The position numbers were made by a program, and so were the translations under genes. This document shows, piece after piece, positions 6,474 to 14,324 of a DNA stretch of 22,278 bases. Position 1 is the stretch's first letter. The number at the start of each line of letters is the position of its first letter. The DNA lies in NCBI RefSeq assembly GCF_044068515.1, contig NZ_JBIPKI010000043.1:1-22278 (forward strand), in the 5' to 3' direction. The notes beneath the pieces were generated by a model. The model was not told the DNA's origin. It made no database searches and saw nothing but the letters and a program-made list of their open reading frames with translations. The stretch is from Desulfurivibrio sp044068515 (GTDB taxonomy: Bacteria; Desulfobacterota; Desulfobulbia; Desulfobulbales; Desulfurivibrionaceae).

Positions 6474-6706
6474 CGCTCTGGTTCGATGAGGTGGGTGACG
6501 ATCCTCCGCGCCACCGGCAAGACCAGGAGAATGGAGGGAAAGGCCACGACGAAGGCGCTGACGAAGGCGGTCAGCCAGCGGCGGATAAAATCGTCCACCA
6601 GCCCGAGATTGAGCAGGGTAATGATCCCCGACATCAGCAGCGACATCATCAGGGAAGTGAAAAAAGCCAGCAGCACGTGGGCGTAGCGGGGAGAAAATTT
6701 CAGCAC
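6470..6706 (-). CDS. DUF2798-type small membrane protein
   Basis: This 78-residue protein has two transmembrane helices, the first at about residues 10-32 (LLAFFTSLMMSLLMSGIITLLN) and the second around LTAFVSAFVVAFPSILLVL. It ends in PVARRIVTHLIEPER. The opening KFSPRYAHVLLAFFTSLMMS and the PVARRIV end are those of the DUF2798 family, whose function is unknown. The start is taken as GTG 6704-6706, 7 nt after AGGAG; the open frame extends further left of this start codon but that part is composed like frame-shadow sequence. It lies 94 bp downstream of cobT on the same strand. Its stop codon is inside palindromic element B. Confidence 0.7.
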   Translation of the reverse strand: MLKFSPRYAHVLLAFFTSLMMSLLMSGIITLLNLGLVDDFIRRWLTAFVSAFVVAFPSILLVLPVARRIVTHLIEPER

Positions 6707-6800
6707 CGTCAAGCTCCTGTAATTGGTCAACTCAGCCGGCCGGGAACAAGGGGCAAGCGCACTAACCCGGCGCCAGGGCCAAGGGCCCGGCGGCCCCGGT

Positions 6801-7895
6801 TCAAACCCGGCCGGAAACCATGGCTTCGTCAAAGGTGGCCATCTCGCCATGCAGCGCGCAGGCCAGACGCAGCAGGGGCACCGCCACCGCCGCGCCGCTG
6901 CCCTCGCCCAGACGCATGCCGAGATCGAGCAGGGGCTCGGCCTGGAGGGCGGCCAGGACCTGGCGATGGCCCGGTTCGGCGGAAACATGGGCATAGATCA
7001 ACCAGGGGGCGGCCGCCGGTTGGAGGCGCAAAGCCGTTAAAGCGGCGGTGGAACTGATAAAACCGTCGATCAGCACCGGCAATCCTCGCTGGGCGCAGCG
7101 CAGATAGGCCCCGGCCAGGGCGGCGATTTCAAAGCCGCCCAGACAGCGCAAAACCGCCAGGGCCGGGCCCTGATTGCCGGCTTTGGGCTGATCCGGGGCG
7201 GCGGCCACCACCGCGGCATGCCGGGCCAGGGCCCGGCCCAGCACCGCGGCCTTGTGGCGGACCCCGGCGGCATCGAGACCGGTGCCGGGCCCGGCCAGTT
7301 GCCGGGGCTCGGCCTTAAGGTAGGCGCAGGCCAGGGCGGCGGCGCTGGTGGTATTGGCAATCCCCATTTCCCCACCAAGGTAAAGCTGAACCCCATGTTC
7401 CCGCATCCGCTCGACACTGTCGCGACCGGCGGTTAGGGCGGCGGCCAGCTGGCCCTCGTCCATGGCCGGGCCGGCGACGAAATTGGCGGTGCCGGGACCC
7501 AGGTTGATGGCCAGCACGCCGGGCAAGGGCCCGGGATCGGCCACGGTGCCGAGATTGACCACTTCCAGCTCGGCCCCCAGTTCCCGGGCCAGAACGCTGA
7601 TCGCCGCCCCGCCGCGGGCGAAATTGCGCACCATTTCGGTGGTGACCACCTGGGGAAAGGCCGACACTCCCTCCGCCGCCACTCCGTGATCACCGGCAAA
7701 CACCCCGATGCCGACCTTGTCCAGCCGGGGCCGAACCCGGCCCTGGAGGGCGGCCAGGCGCAGGGCCAGTTCCTCCAGCCGCCCGAGTGAGCCGGCCGGC
7801 TTGGTCAGCCGGCCCTGGCGCTGTTCGGCCGCCTGGCGGGCGGCATCATCCAGGGCCGCCACCGGCTCCTGCAACCATTCAATATCAAGGGTCAT
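6801..7895 (-). CDS. cobT: Nicotinate-nucleotide--dimethylbenzimidazole phosphoribosyltransferase CobT
   Basis: The 364-residue protein is full length for CobT, which makes alpha-ribazole phosphate from 5,6-dimethylbenzimidazole (or a similar base) and nicotinate mononucleotide for the B12 lower ligand. Family motifs are clear: LTKPAGSLGRLEELA near the N-terminus, GVFAGDHGVAAEGVSAFPQ, LGGEMGIANTTSAAAL, GFEIAALAGAYL, LIDGFISSTAALTA, and the active-site region RLGEGSGAA near the C-terminus that carries the catalytic Glu. The start ATG 7893-7895 follows AAGGAGAAG and overlaps the cobU stop by ATGA, so translation is probably coupled. cobS is not in the window. Confidence 0.95.
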   Translation of the reverse strand: MTLDIEWLQEPVAALDDAARQAAEQRQGRLTKPAGSLGRLEELALRLAALQGRVRPRLDKVGIGVFAGDHGVAAEGVSAFPQVVTTEMVRNFARGGAAISVLARELGAELEVVNLGTVADPGPLPGVLAINLGPGTANFVAGPAMDEGQLAAALTAGRDSVERMREHGVQLYLGGEMGIANTTSAAALACAYLKAEPRQLAGPGTGLDAAGVRHKAAVLGRALARHAAVVAAAPDQPKAGNQGPALAVLRCLGGFEIAALAGAYLRCAQRGLPVLIDGFISSTAALTALRLQPAAAPWLIYAHVSAEPGHRQVLAALQAEPLLDLGMRLGEGSGAAVAVPLLRLACALHGEMATFDEAMVSGRV

Positions 7896-8491
7896 ATAGC
7901 TTCTCCTTTCAAGACCTGGGGCAGTCCCGCCACCGTTAAAACCACCCGGTCGCAAATGACCGCCAGCCGTTGGTGCAGGCGCCCTGCTTCATCGCAGAAC
8001 CGCCGGCTCAACTCGCCCATGGGCACTACCCCCAGGCCGGTTTCATTGCTGACCAGAATAATCCGCCCGGGCAAATCGGGCAGCACTTTGAGCAGGGCGG
8101 CGATTTCCCGCTCCGGGTTGAATACCGGCCGCGGGAAGGCTCCGAACTCCAGTTCGTTGAAGGCGCCGGTATCGAGGCCGAACTCCCCTTCCCGGCGGTC
8201 GGCCGCCTCGGCCCCGAGCAGGCCGGTGAGCCAGAGGGTCAAGCAGTCCACCAGCAGGCAGCGGTCGGCGGCGGCCCGGGCGGCCAGCACCGCCGCCAGG
8301 TCATGGCCGACCTCCACCAGTTCCCAGGCGTCCGGGCGCCGCTCCCGATGATGCCGGATCCGGGCCCGCATCTCCTCGTCACCGGCCCGGGCGGTGGCGA
8401 CATAGGTCACCGCCAGGCCACTTTCCAGGGCCAGCTTCTCCGCTAAAGAACTCTTGCCGGAGCGCACCCCGCCCAGAATCAATTCCTTCAT
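7892..8491 (-). CDS. cobU: Adenosylcobinamide kinase / adenosylcobinamide-phosphate guanylyltransferase CobU
   Basis: The 199-residue enzyme phosphorylates adenosylcobinamide and transfers GMP to give AdoCbi-GDP. Visible motifs: P-loop GGVRSGKSS (residues 7-15), YVATARAGDEEM, the RIRHHRERRP segment that holds the guanylylated histidine (H47 or H48), VDCLTLWLTGLL, VSNETGLGVVPM and the C-terminal FCDEAGRLHQRLA. All fit CobU/CobP at usual length. The ATG 8489-8491 is chosen because AAGGATGG is well spaced; a second in-frame ATG two codons upstream is possible. It overlaps cobT by ATGA. No cobalamin riboswitch is seen in the leader. Confidence 0.95.
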   Translation of the reverse strand: MKELILGGVRSGKSSLAEKLALESGLAVTYVATARAGDEEMRARIRHHRERRPDAWELVEVGHDLAAVLAARAAADRCLLVDCLTLWLTGLLGAEAADRREGEFGLDTGAFNELEFGAFPRPVFNPEREIAALLKVLPDLPGRIILVSNETGLGVVPMGELSRRFCDEAGRLHQRLAVICDRVVLTVAGLPQVLKGEAI

Positions 8492-8886
8492 TACCATCCT
8501 TTTCTGCCTGTTTGTTGCCGGCTGCCGTTTGCTGCCAAGGTAGCCGAGAAAAAAATTACGGCAACTGTTTTGGCCAAGAGGCCGCTTGTGGCGCCAGATC
8601 GTTTTCACCAGAGCAGCCCCGGATTTTTTTAAGGTTTTCGTTAATTTAACCACCGAAAAACGCAAGAATCGGCGGACCAGCAAAGTAATCGGGCCTGGCT
8701 GCCTGACAAAAAAACACCTTGACACTGGAGCTGTTTAGGTTATTTCTTGCCTGGCCGATATATTGTGACAATTAGGCGGCGGCCTTTGATCCAGCCATGA
8801 TCACTGGCAGCGCCCTGGCAACTCCCGGTTGACTCAAGAGCGCGAGAAACTCAGAATTTGCCGTAACCCTGGCCATGAGGGGGAAT
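8492..8886. other. 395-bp intergenic region between cobU and the RHS gene
   Basis: The region is richer in A and T than the flanking genes. No gene, RNA or riboswitch core was recognised. It holds the divergent start regions of cobU (minus) and the RHS gene (plus). TTGACA at 8719-8724 with a weak TATTTC 16 bp on, and TTGACT at 8829-8834, are promoter-like for the plus strand. Confidence 0.5.
8829..8857 (+). promoter_or_regulatory. Candidate promoter of the RHS gene
   Basis: TTGACT (8829-8834), 17 bp, then CAGAAT (8852-8857), about 30 bp before the ATG at 8887. Confidence 0.35.
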
Positions 8887-11800
8887 ATGAAGACCTGGCT
8901 TTCCTGTTTTACTTTGGCATTGTTGACCCTGTTGCTGGCCGCATCAATATCCTGGGCCGCCACAGGCTTTGTGGAAATAACCTCGCATGATATCGACCAA
9001 CCGCTATGCGTTGAAAATAGCTTGGTTGTCTTCGGCGAATTCATGCTGGCAACCGACGACACACCTCGAGGAAGAGCCGACGCCTCGTCGTACTGCAACC
9101 CGGGCCATTATTGGGCCCTTTACAGCCCCCAATGCTGTTCCGACCCTATCAATTACACCAATATTCATGCGCGTTTACGCTATCAAATCAACGAGGATGC
9201 CTCTCGACTTATCCGTAATGTCACCTCCTACTATGTCGGCGGCTCAGGATACAGCCAGGTGGGCGTATTGCAGAATTTTTCTGTGCGCATCAACCGTTCT
9301 GATTTCTCCCCCGGGCAGCACAGCCTGACGGTCTTTCTCCAGGATATTTTCGGGGTTCACTGCCAGTACTGGTGGACCAGCTATACCTATTATGGACTCC
9401 GGGTCGGGGAGGTCCTTGATCAAAAGACCATTACCTTTAACATCCCGGGACCGGAGGATGAGCGGTGCTGCGATCTGGAGATCCAAAATTTCAACGGTGG
9501 CGGATCGGTCAACGTCGGCGCTGGCCAGGTTGCGGAGCTTACCGCCACCGTTGCCGGCAGCCCGGGCCAGGAGATCCAATGGGAGATCGCCCTGCTGGCA
9601 GGGGACTCCACCCTCCCCGATCCCGGCATCATCGCCGCGGGAACCAACCGGGAGATCGCCGTTCATTGGAACGGCCGGGCGGCGGATGGCACCCTGGTCG
9701 AGCCAGGCAACTATACGGTTGTGCTCACCGCGCGGCTGGCGGCCAGCCCCGGCTGCGCCAGCGAGGAATCCACGACCGTTAGGGCCGACTGGGACGCCGA
9801 CTGTGACCTCAACATCAACTTCGGCTCCCGGGCCAATATCGCCAGCGGCAACCTGGCATACAGTCAACCGCTTTATGCCCTCTCCGGCAGCGGTCACGCC
9901 GCCGAGCTGACTATCCATTACAACAGCCTCGACCCGTTTGCCGGGGTCCTGGACCGGGGCTGGAGCCATAGCTATGAGCTGTTGCTACGCGAGCTCGCGG
10001 ATGGTTCGGTGCTGCTCAAAAAAGGCAACGGCGAACGCCGGCTTTATGTCCCCACCGGCGACGGCTATCGGCCGCCGCCCGGGGATTATTCGCTCCTCAG
10101 CCAGAATAGCGACCAGACTTTTACCCTGAGGCTTAAAAACGGCACGGCCCAGCAATTCAACGCCGCCGGCAAGCTCGCCGCCATCATCGATCGCAACGGC
10201 AACACCCTTTCCCTGCATTACCAAGACGGTTTGCTGATCTCGATTACCGATCCAGCCGGCCGCGTCAGCGAATTGACTTATGACGACCACGGCCGCCTCG
10301 CCAAGGTAATCGACCCCGCCGGCCGGACCTACAACTTCACGATGGTGGACAACCGGCTGCAAAGCGTAAGTTTGCCCGACGGGAACGAGTGGCGCTACAC
10401 CTACGACGAACAAGGCATTTTGACCGCCAGAACCGATCTGGGCGGTTTCACCACCCGCTATCAATACGACGAGCAAAGGCGGGTCACAACCGCCACCGAT
10501 CCCGAGGGGCGCGAACGCTCCATCGCCTATCCACCGCCCTCCCCCACTGTTGCCCAGAGCGTCGTCGTCACCGACAAGGACGGCAGCCAATGGCACTACA
10601 CCTACGACAATCAGCGTGGGAACCTGATCGCCAAGGAAGACCCCCAGGGTGGCATCAGTCAATATCGATACGACGAGTACCAAAATCTGCTGAGTCATAC
10701 CGACCCGGACGGCAACACCACAACTTACACCTACGACGAGAGGGGCAACCCTTTAACCCTGACCGACCCCCTCGAGCAGATCACCCGCTACAGCTATAAT
10801 CAATACGGCCAGGTCGCCGGCATTACCGACCCCGCCGGTGATTTTACTGAATACCGTTACGATGAGCAGGGCAACCTGGCGGCAATAATCGACCCCACCG
10901 GGGCCAAGACCAGCTTCGAAGCCGATGCGCGGGGCAACATAACCGGCGTCACCGATCCCACCGGCTCTGTGACCACCATGACTTACGATGCGGCCGGCAA
11001 TCTGATCACCGTAACCGACCCGGCTGGAGCAACCACCAGGTTCGAATACGACGCCGCCGGCCGGCTGGTCAAACAAATTGATCCGCGGGATGAAGCCGTC
11101 AGTTACAAGTACGACAGCCGTTACAACCTGATCAGAGTCACCGACCCCCTGGGCAATCGCACCAGTTTCACTTATGACGCCAACGGCAACCTGCTTTCCC
11201 TAACCGACGCCAACGGCAATACCACCCGCTACAACTACAATTCTCGGGGGCAGATGGTGGAAATGATCGATGCCGAAGGTTCGGCAACCACCTTCAGCTA
11301 CGGCGGCGGGGAGAACTGCTACTCCTGCGCCGGCCCGGGGGCAGACCGGCTTACCGCCCTTACCGACGCCAAGAACCAGATCTCCACCTTCGCTTACGAC
11401 CCTCTGGGCCGGATCACGGCGGAACGCGATCCCTTGGGCCACACCACCAGCTATCTCCGTGACGCCGGAGGAAAGGTCATCAGCCGGACCGATCCCAACG
11501 GCCACACCATCAATTACCGCTATGATAAGCTGGGTCGGCTGATAGAAAAAAGCTACCCGGACGACAGTTCCGCCACCTTCACCTATAATCGCAAAGGTCT
11601 TCTCCAAACCGCCGCCAACCGCCATATCAGCTACTCGTTCAGCTATGACCCGGCCGGCCGGATAACCATGGTCACCGATAGTGAAGGGCGTGTAATCGCT
11701 TATGAGTACGACCAGAGCGGCCGCCGGACCGCGATGACCACCCCGGATGGCCGAACCGTCAACTACCGCTACAACGCCGCCGGCCAACTGGCCGCCATCG

Positions 11801-13227
11801 CGGCCGGAGAGGAGTTCACCTTCGGTTACGATGAACTCGGCCGCCGGACCAAGCTGGACTACCCCAACGGCCTGACCGCCAGGTATCACTATGATGCCGC
11901 CGGACGACTAACCGCCCTCCAGCATCACAACCCCGCCGACGAGTTGATCAGCCAAAGTCTCTACACCCTCGATCAGATCGGAAACCGTTTGAGCAAAACA
12001 ACGGAACACCTGACCGTTGCCTATGACTACGATCGTATCTACCGCCTGGAGGAAGTGGTCCAGTCCACCCCCGGAGCCAGTCCGGCAAAGGAGCGGGGCA
12101 ATAGCGGTAACGGCAGGGAACAAGCCAGGCAGCAGCAAAAGGAATACTATCGCTACAATCCGGCAGGCAACCGCCTCGCTTCCCATCTCCACCGGGACTA
12201 CAGCCACAACACCGCCAACCAGCTGCTGAGCACCAACAAGGCGCAATATTCCTATGACAACAACGGCAACTTGGCAAAGAAGGAACCTGCAGAAGGCATT
12301 ACCAGCTATCATTGGGATTACGAGAATCACCTGGTTGCGGTAATCCTCCCCGACGGGATCAAGGTGGAATTCGCTTATGACCCCTTCGGCCGCCGGATAG
12401 AGAAGAAAACCACCAGCCCCCAGGGGGTAAACATCACCCGTTATGTCTATGACCACCAGGATATTATTCTGGAACTGGACGGATCGGGCACGATCGGCAA
12501 CCGGTACCTTCATGGCCCCGGTGTCGACGAACCTTTGGCCCTTAACCAAGGAGGCAGAACCTATTATTATCACGCCGACGGCCTAGGTTCCATTGCGGCA
12601 CTTACCGACGAACGGGGCCGGGTGGTACAGGATTACCAATACGATTCCTATGGAAATCTCCACGACCGGCAAAACCGGGTCAAGCAGCCCTACACCTACA
12701 CCGGCCGCGAATACGACCGGGAAACCGGTTTGTATTATTACCGAGCCAGATACTATGATGCGCAGATCGGGAGGTTTATCACCAAAGACCCCATCGGCTT
12801 TGCCGGCGGCGATATTAATCTTTATAGGTACGTGACGAACAACCCGATAAATTGGGTTGATCCGTGGGGTTTAACTCGGACATTTTTAATCAAGCAGTTC
12901 GTCGATAAAACCGTCAAGAGTATTTCAAATAGTTATATGCAGGATATTGATCCTGCGGGCAGAAGAATTATCAGTGCTGGTCTTGGTGGAGCCGCTGCCG
13001 GAGCGGTAGGTGGTGCTATAGTTGGAACTCCTGCTTTAGGAATTGGGGCTGGTCCTTCAGCTATAATTGGGGGCGTTTCTGGATTTAGTGGAGGTTTGCT
13101 AATTCAAACTGGTTTAGAAGCTGTTGGATTGGGTCATGCGATTGAGGATCTAATAAATGAAATATTTGATAATTATTTGGATTCGGTTGTGAATGCGTTA
13201 GACTACAGCAAACTGCAATGCAGATAG
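8887..13227 (+). CDS. Exported RHS/YD-repeat protein with variable C-terminal tip
   Basis: The protein has 1446 residues. The start at 8887 is chosen over 8875 because it follows GAGGGGG and opens directly with a signal peptide (MKTWLSC, hydrophobic core, SWA-A). Residues about 25-200 are a Cys-containing N-terminal region. About 205-305 include a FlgD-type Ig-like segment (HWNGRAADGTLVEPGNYTV). A DUF6531-like opening follows (NIASGNLAYSQPL). From about 375 to 1230 there are dozens of YD repeats of the YDxxGNLxxxTDPxG type, a fold that forms a closed shell in RHS and Tc toxins. The conserved core end is RYYDAQIGRFITKDPIGF to DPWGL (about residue 1328). The last ~118 residues are a Gly/Ala-rich hydrophobic tip, and the DNA turns AT-rich exactly there. 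No VgrG/PAAR gene is nearby; export is probably Sec-dependent. Confidence 0.92.
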   Translation: MKTWLSCFTLALLTLLLAASISWAATGFVEITSHDIDQPLCVENSLVVFGEFMLATDDTPRGRADASSYCNPGHYWALYSPQCCSDPINYTNIHARLRYQINEDASRLIRNVTSYYVGGSGYSQVGVLQNFSVRINRSDFSPGQHSLTVFLQDIFGVHCQYWWTSYTYYGLRVGEVLDQKTITFNIPGPEDERCCDLEIQNFNGGGSVNVGAGQVAELTATVAGSPGQEIQWEIALLAGDSTLPDPGIIAAGTNREIAVHWNGRAADGTLVEPGNYTVVLTARLAASPGCASEESTTVRADWDADCDLNINFGSRANIASGNLAYSQPLYALSGSGHAAELTIHYNSLDPFAGVLDRGWSHSYELLLRELADGSVLLKKGNGERRLYVPTGDGYRPPPGDYSLLSQNSDQTFTLRLKNGTAQQFNAAGKLAAIIDRNGNTLSLHYQDGLLISITDPAGRVSELTYDDHGRLAKVIDPAGRTYNFTMVDNRLQSVSLPDGNEWRYTYDEQGILTARTDLGGFTTRYQYDEQRRVTTATDPEGRERSIAYPPPSPTVAQSVVVTDKDGSQWHYTYDNQRGNLIAKEDPQGGISQYRYDEYQNLLSHTDPDGNTTTYTYDERGNPLTLTDPLEQITRYSYNQYGQVAGITDPAGDFTEYRYDEQGNLAAIIDPTGAKTSFEADARGNITGVTDPTGSVTTMTYDAAGNLITVTDPAGATTRFEYDAAGRLVKQIDPRDEAVSYKYDSRYNLIRVTDPLGNRTSFTYDANGNLLSLTDANGNTTRYNYNSRGQMVEMIDAEGSATTFSYGGGENCYSCAGPGADRLTALTDAKNQISTFAYDPLGRITAERDPLGHTTSYLRDAGGKVISRTDPNGHTINYRYDKLGRLIEKSYPDDSSATFTYNRKGLLQTAANRHISYSFSYDPAGRITMVTDSEGRVIAYEYDQSGRRTAMTTPDGRTVNYRYNAAGQLAAIAAGEEFTFGYDELGRRTKLDYPNGLTARYHYDAAGRLTALQHHNPADELISQSLYTLDQIGNRLSKTTEHLTVAYDYDRIYRLEEVVQSTPGASPAKERGNSGNGREQARQQQKEYYRYNPAGNRLASHLHRDYSHNTANQLLSTNKAQYSYDNNGNLAKKEPAEGITSYHWDYENHLVAVILPDGIKVEFAYDPFGRRIEKKTTSPQGVNITRYVYDHQDIILELDGSGTIGNRYLHGPGVDEPLALNQGGRTYYYHADGLGSIAALTDERGRVVQDYQYDSYGNLHDRQNRVKQPYTYTGREYDRETGLYYYRARYYDAQIGRFITKDPIGFAGGDINLYRYVTNNPINWVDPWGLTRTFLIKQFVDKTVKSISNSYMQDIDPAGRRIISAGLGGAAAGAVGGAIVGTPALGIGAGPSAIIGGVSGFSGGLLIQTGLEAVGLGHAIEDLINEIFDNYLDSVVNALDYSKLQCR

Positions 13228-13252
13228 GCTAAAAATCTAAAAATGGTAAAAC

Positions 13253-13504
13253 ATGATGAGTGAAGTATGCAAAATTTGTGGTAATGAATTAGAAAAGAAA
13301 TATTTCAAGAAATATGGAATAATTCTTCTCTTTAGCAGTATACCAATGTTTCCCTTGTTGATGCTAATCGCTTATGGCACAATAATTCCTTTTTTATATC
13401 TATTGTTTGCGGTTATTACCGGTTTTTTCTTGATTTTTAAGAAAAAAAAATATTTTTATTTCTGCAACACTTGCAAGATAAAGATTAAACCATCTGAAGA
13501 TTAA
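13253..13504 (+). CDS. Small membrane protein with two CxxC knuckles; candidate immunity protein
   Basis: This 83-residue protein begins 25 bp after the RHS stop and shares the AT-rich composition of the RHS tip. CKICG (residues 6-10) and CNTCK (near residue 71) bracket two adjacent hydrophobic helices (about 21-44 and 46-63). The ends would therefore lie on the same side of the membrane and could share a zinc ion. There is a basic GFFLIFKKKKYF stretch after the second helix. The ribosome site is weak, so it may depend on coupling to the RHS gene; ATG 13256 is an alternative start. Position, size and composition are those of an immunity gene for the RHS tip, which is inference. I recognise no named family. 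Confidence 0.65.
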   Translation: MMSEVCKICGNELEKKYFKKYGIILLFSSIPMFPLLMLIAYGTIIPFLYLLFAVITGFFLIFKKKKYFYFCNTCKIKIKPSED

Positions 13505-13522
13505 CAAAATATAAGTAAAACA

Positions 13523-13660
13523 TTGGAATTGTTAAAACTGGACAATTACGTAAATATCTTTAGCCGTTTTTTCATTACCACCCTTGTTTTATTATTAGGG
13601 ATTGGCCTGATATTAGCAGGACTATTACTGCTTTATAAATACTGGTCTGCAACTCACTGA
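13523..13660 (+). CDS. Possible tiny single-helix membrane protein (TTG start)
   Basis: The frame encodes 45 residues, beginning TTG-GAA-TTG 18 bp after the previous stop. It has a charged or polar N-terminus (LELLKLDNYVNIFSRFF), one long hydrophobic helix (LVLLLGIGLILAGLLLLY) and a short KYWSATH tail. No ATG is available in frame and no good ribosome site is visible, so it may be a remnant. AT-rich like its neighbours. The stop is followed at once by a 16-bp sequence repeated at 13884. Confidence 0.35.
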   Translation: MELLKLDNYVNIFSRFFITTLVLLLGIGLILAGLLLLYKYWSATH

Positions 13661-13676
13661 CTGAACTTTCTGACTT
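13661..13676 (+). repeat. 16-bp direct repeat, copy 1
   Basis: CTGAACTTTCTGACTT directly follows the stop of the tiny ORF ending at 13660. It differs in one base from copy 2 at 13884-13899. Confidence 0.6.
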
Positions 13677-13764
13677 AAGTAAACAGAGATCCCCGATTAA
13701 CCCGGCAGCGTGACTGCGAAAAAAGGTGCAAAGCCGCATGATTCATCTGTCTGGAGTTTTCTTA

Positions 13765-13887
13765 ATGAATAATATTGAACAAAGCAAATATGGAAGAAGG
13801 CTAAAAAGATTGGCTTTATGGCCAATAGTTGGATTAACTTTGCTGGTTATTATAATCGTGCCAATTCAGACTATAATTATTTACTGA
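13765..13887 (+). CDS. Tiny single-helix membrane protein
   Basis: This 40-residue ORF has an ATG preceded by GGAG 8 nt upstream. The N-terminal part is basic (MNNIEQSKYGRRLKRLALWP), followed by one hydrophobic helix (IVGLTLLVIIIVPIQTIIIY) reaching the C-terminus. Positive-inside topology predicts the N-terminus in the cytoplasm. It is AT-rich like the RHS tip and the membrane protein upstream. It may be a second accessory or immunity-type gene of the RHS locus, or an orphan from a lost tip; this is inferred from position only. Confidence 0.5.
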   Translation: MNNIEQSKYGRRLKRLALWPIVGLTLLVIIIVPIQTIIIY

Positions 13888-13899
13888 ACTTTCGGACTT
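13884..13899 (+). repeat. 16-bp direct repeat, copy 2
   Basis: CTGAACTTTCGGACTT overlaps the stop of the 40-residue ORF. It matches copy 1 at 13661-13676 in 15 of 16 bases. Confidence 0.6.
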
Positions 13900-13902
13900 G
13901 AC

Positions 13903-14322
13903 CTAACTGGCCGTTAACATGTTTTTATTTCTGCCATCTCCCGCATGGGATAACAGCATATGACAAGCGGTATCCATCACTGCCTCAACGATTCTTCTCA
14001 CTGCATCCTCGGGGAAATCGCCGAGTTGTCGTATTTTGCCCAAGGCCAGGGTCATGGTGCCCTGACCGCCCCGATTGGCAACTTCGAACAGCTTTTGGGC
14101 CAGCTTCCGGTTGGCCCTGGCCACCAGCAAGACCACCCCGACCTGCCGTAGCCAGTGCCGGCCTTCCTTGTTCAGGCCGCGTTGGGCCAGTTCCGAATAG
14201 GCAATATTGATCGGTGAGGTGCCATGATTGCTGATGAGGGCTGTCTCAAGGCCATCTTTTTTACCTGCCGGGCAAAGTTTTTTCCACGGGATTTTTTTAT
14301 CTTGCCACTCGGTAATTGCCGA
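13903..14322 (-). pseudogene. Start-less gene remnant
   Basis: The minus strand is open without ATG, GTG or TTG for about 60 codons before a GTG at 14134-14136, yet the translation looks protein-like throughout: ITEWQDKKIPWKKL, then SNHGTSPINIAYSELAQRGL, then VVLLVARANRKLAQKLFEVANRGG and a C-terminal helical part ending KNMLTAS. A genuine gene starting at the GTG would have only 77 residues. The simplest reading is the 3' part of a gene whose 5' part was lost when the radical SAM gene (ending at 14325) came to lie next to it. I do not recognise the family. It borders the AT-rich RHS accessory region. Confidence 0.35.
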
Positions 14323-14324
14323 TC

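Noticed and set aside
8492..8720. Cobalamin riboswitch in front of cobU
   Set aside because: I looked on the minus strand for the B12 box and the conserved core and found neither.
8492..8725. N-terminal extension of CobU
   Set aside because: The family begins at MKELILGG with its own ribosome site; the upstream part is AT-rich and unlike coding sequence.
8719..8746. TTGACA promoter for the RHS gene
   Set aside because: A good -35 but a poor -10 (TATTTC at 16 bp), and it lies further from the start than the candidate at 8829-8857; it may still be a secondary promoter.
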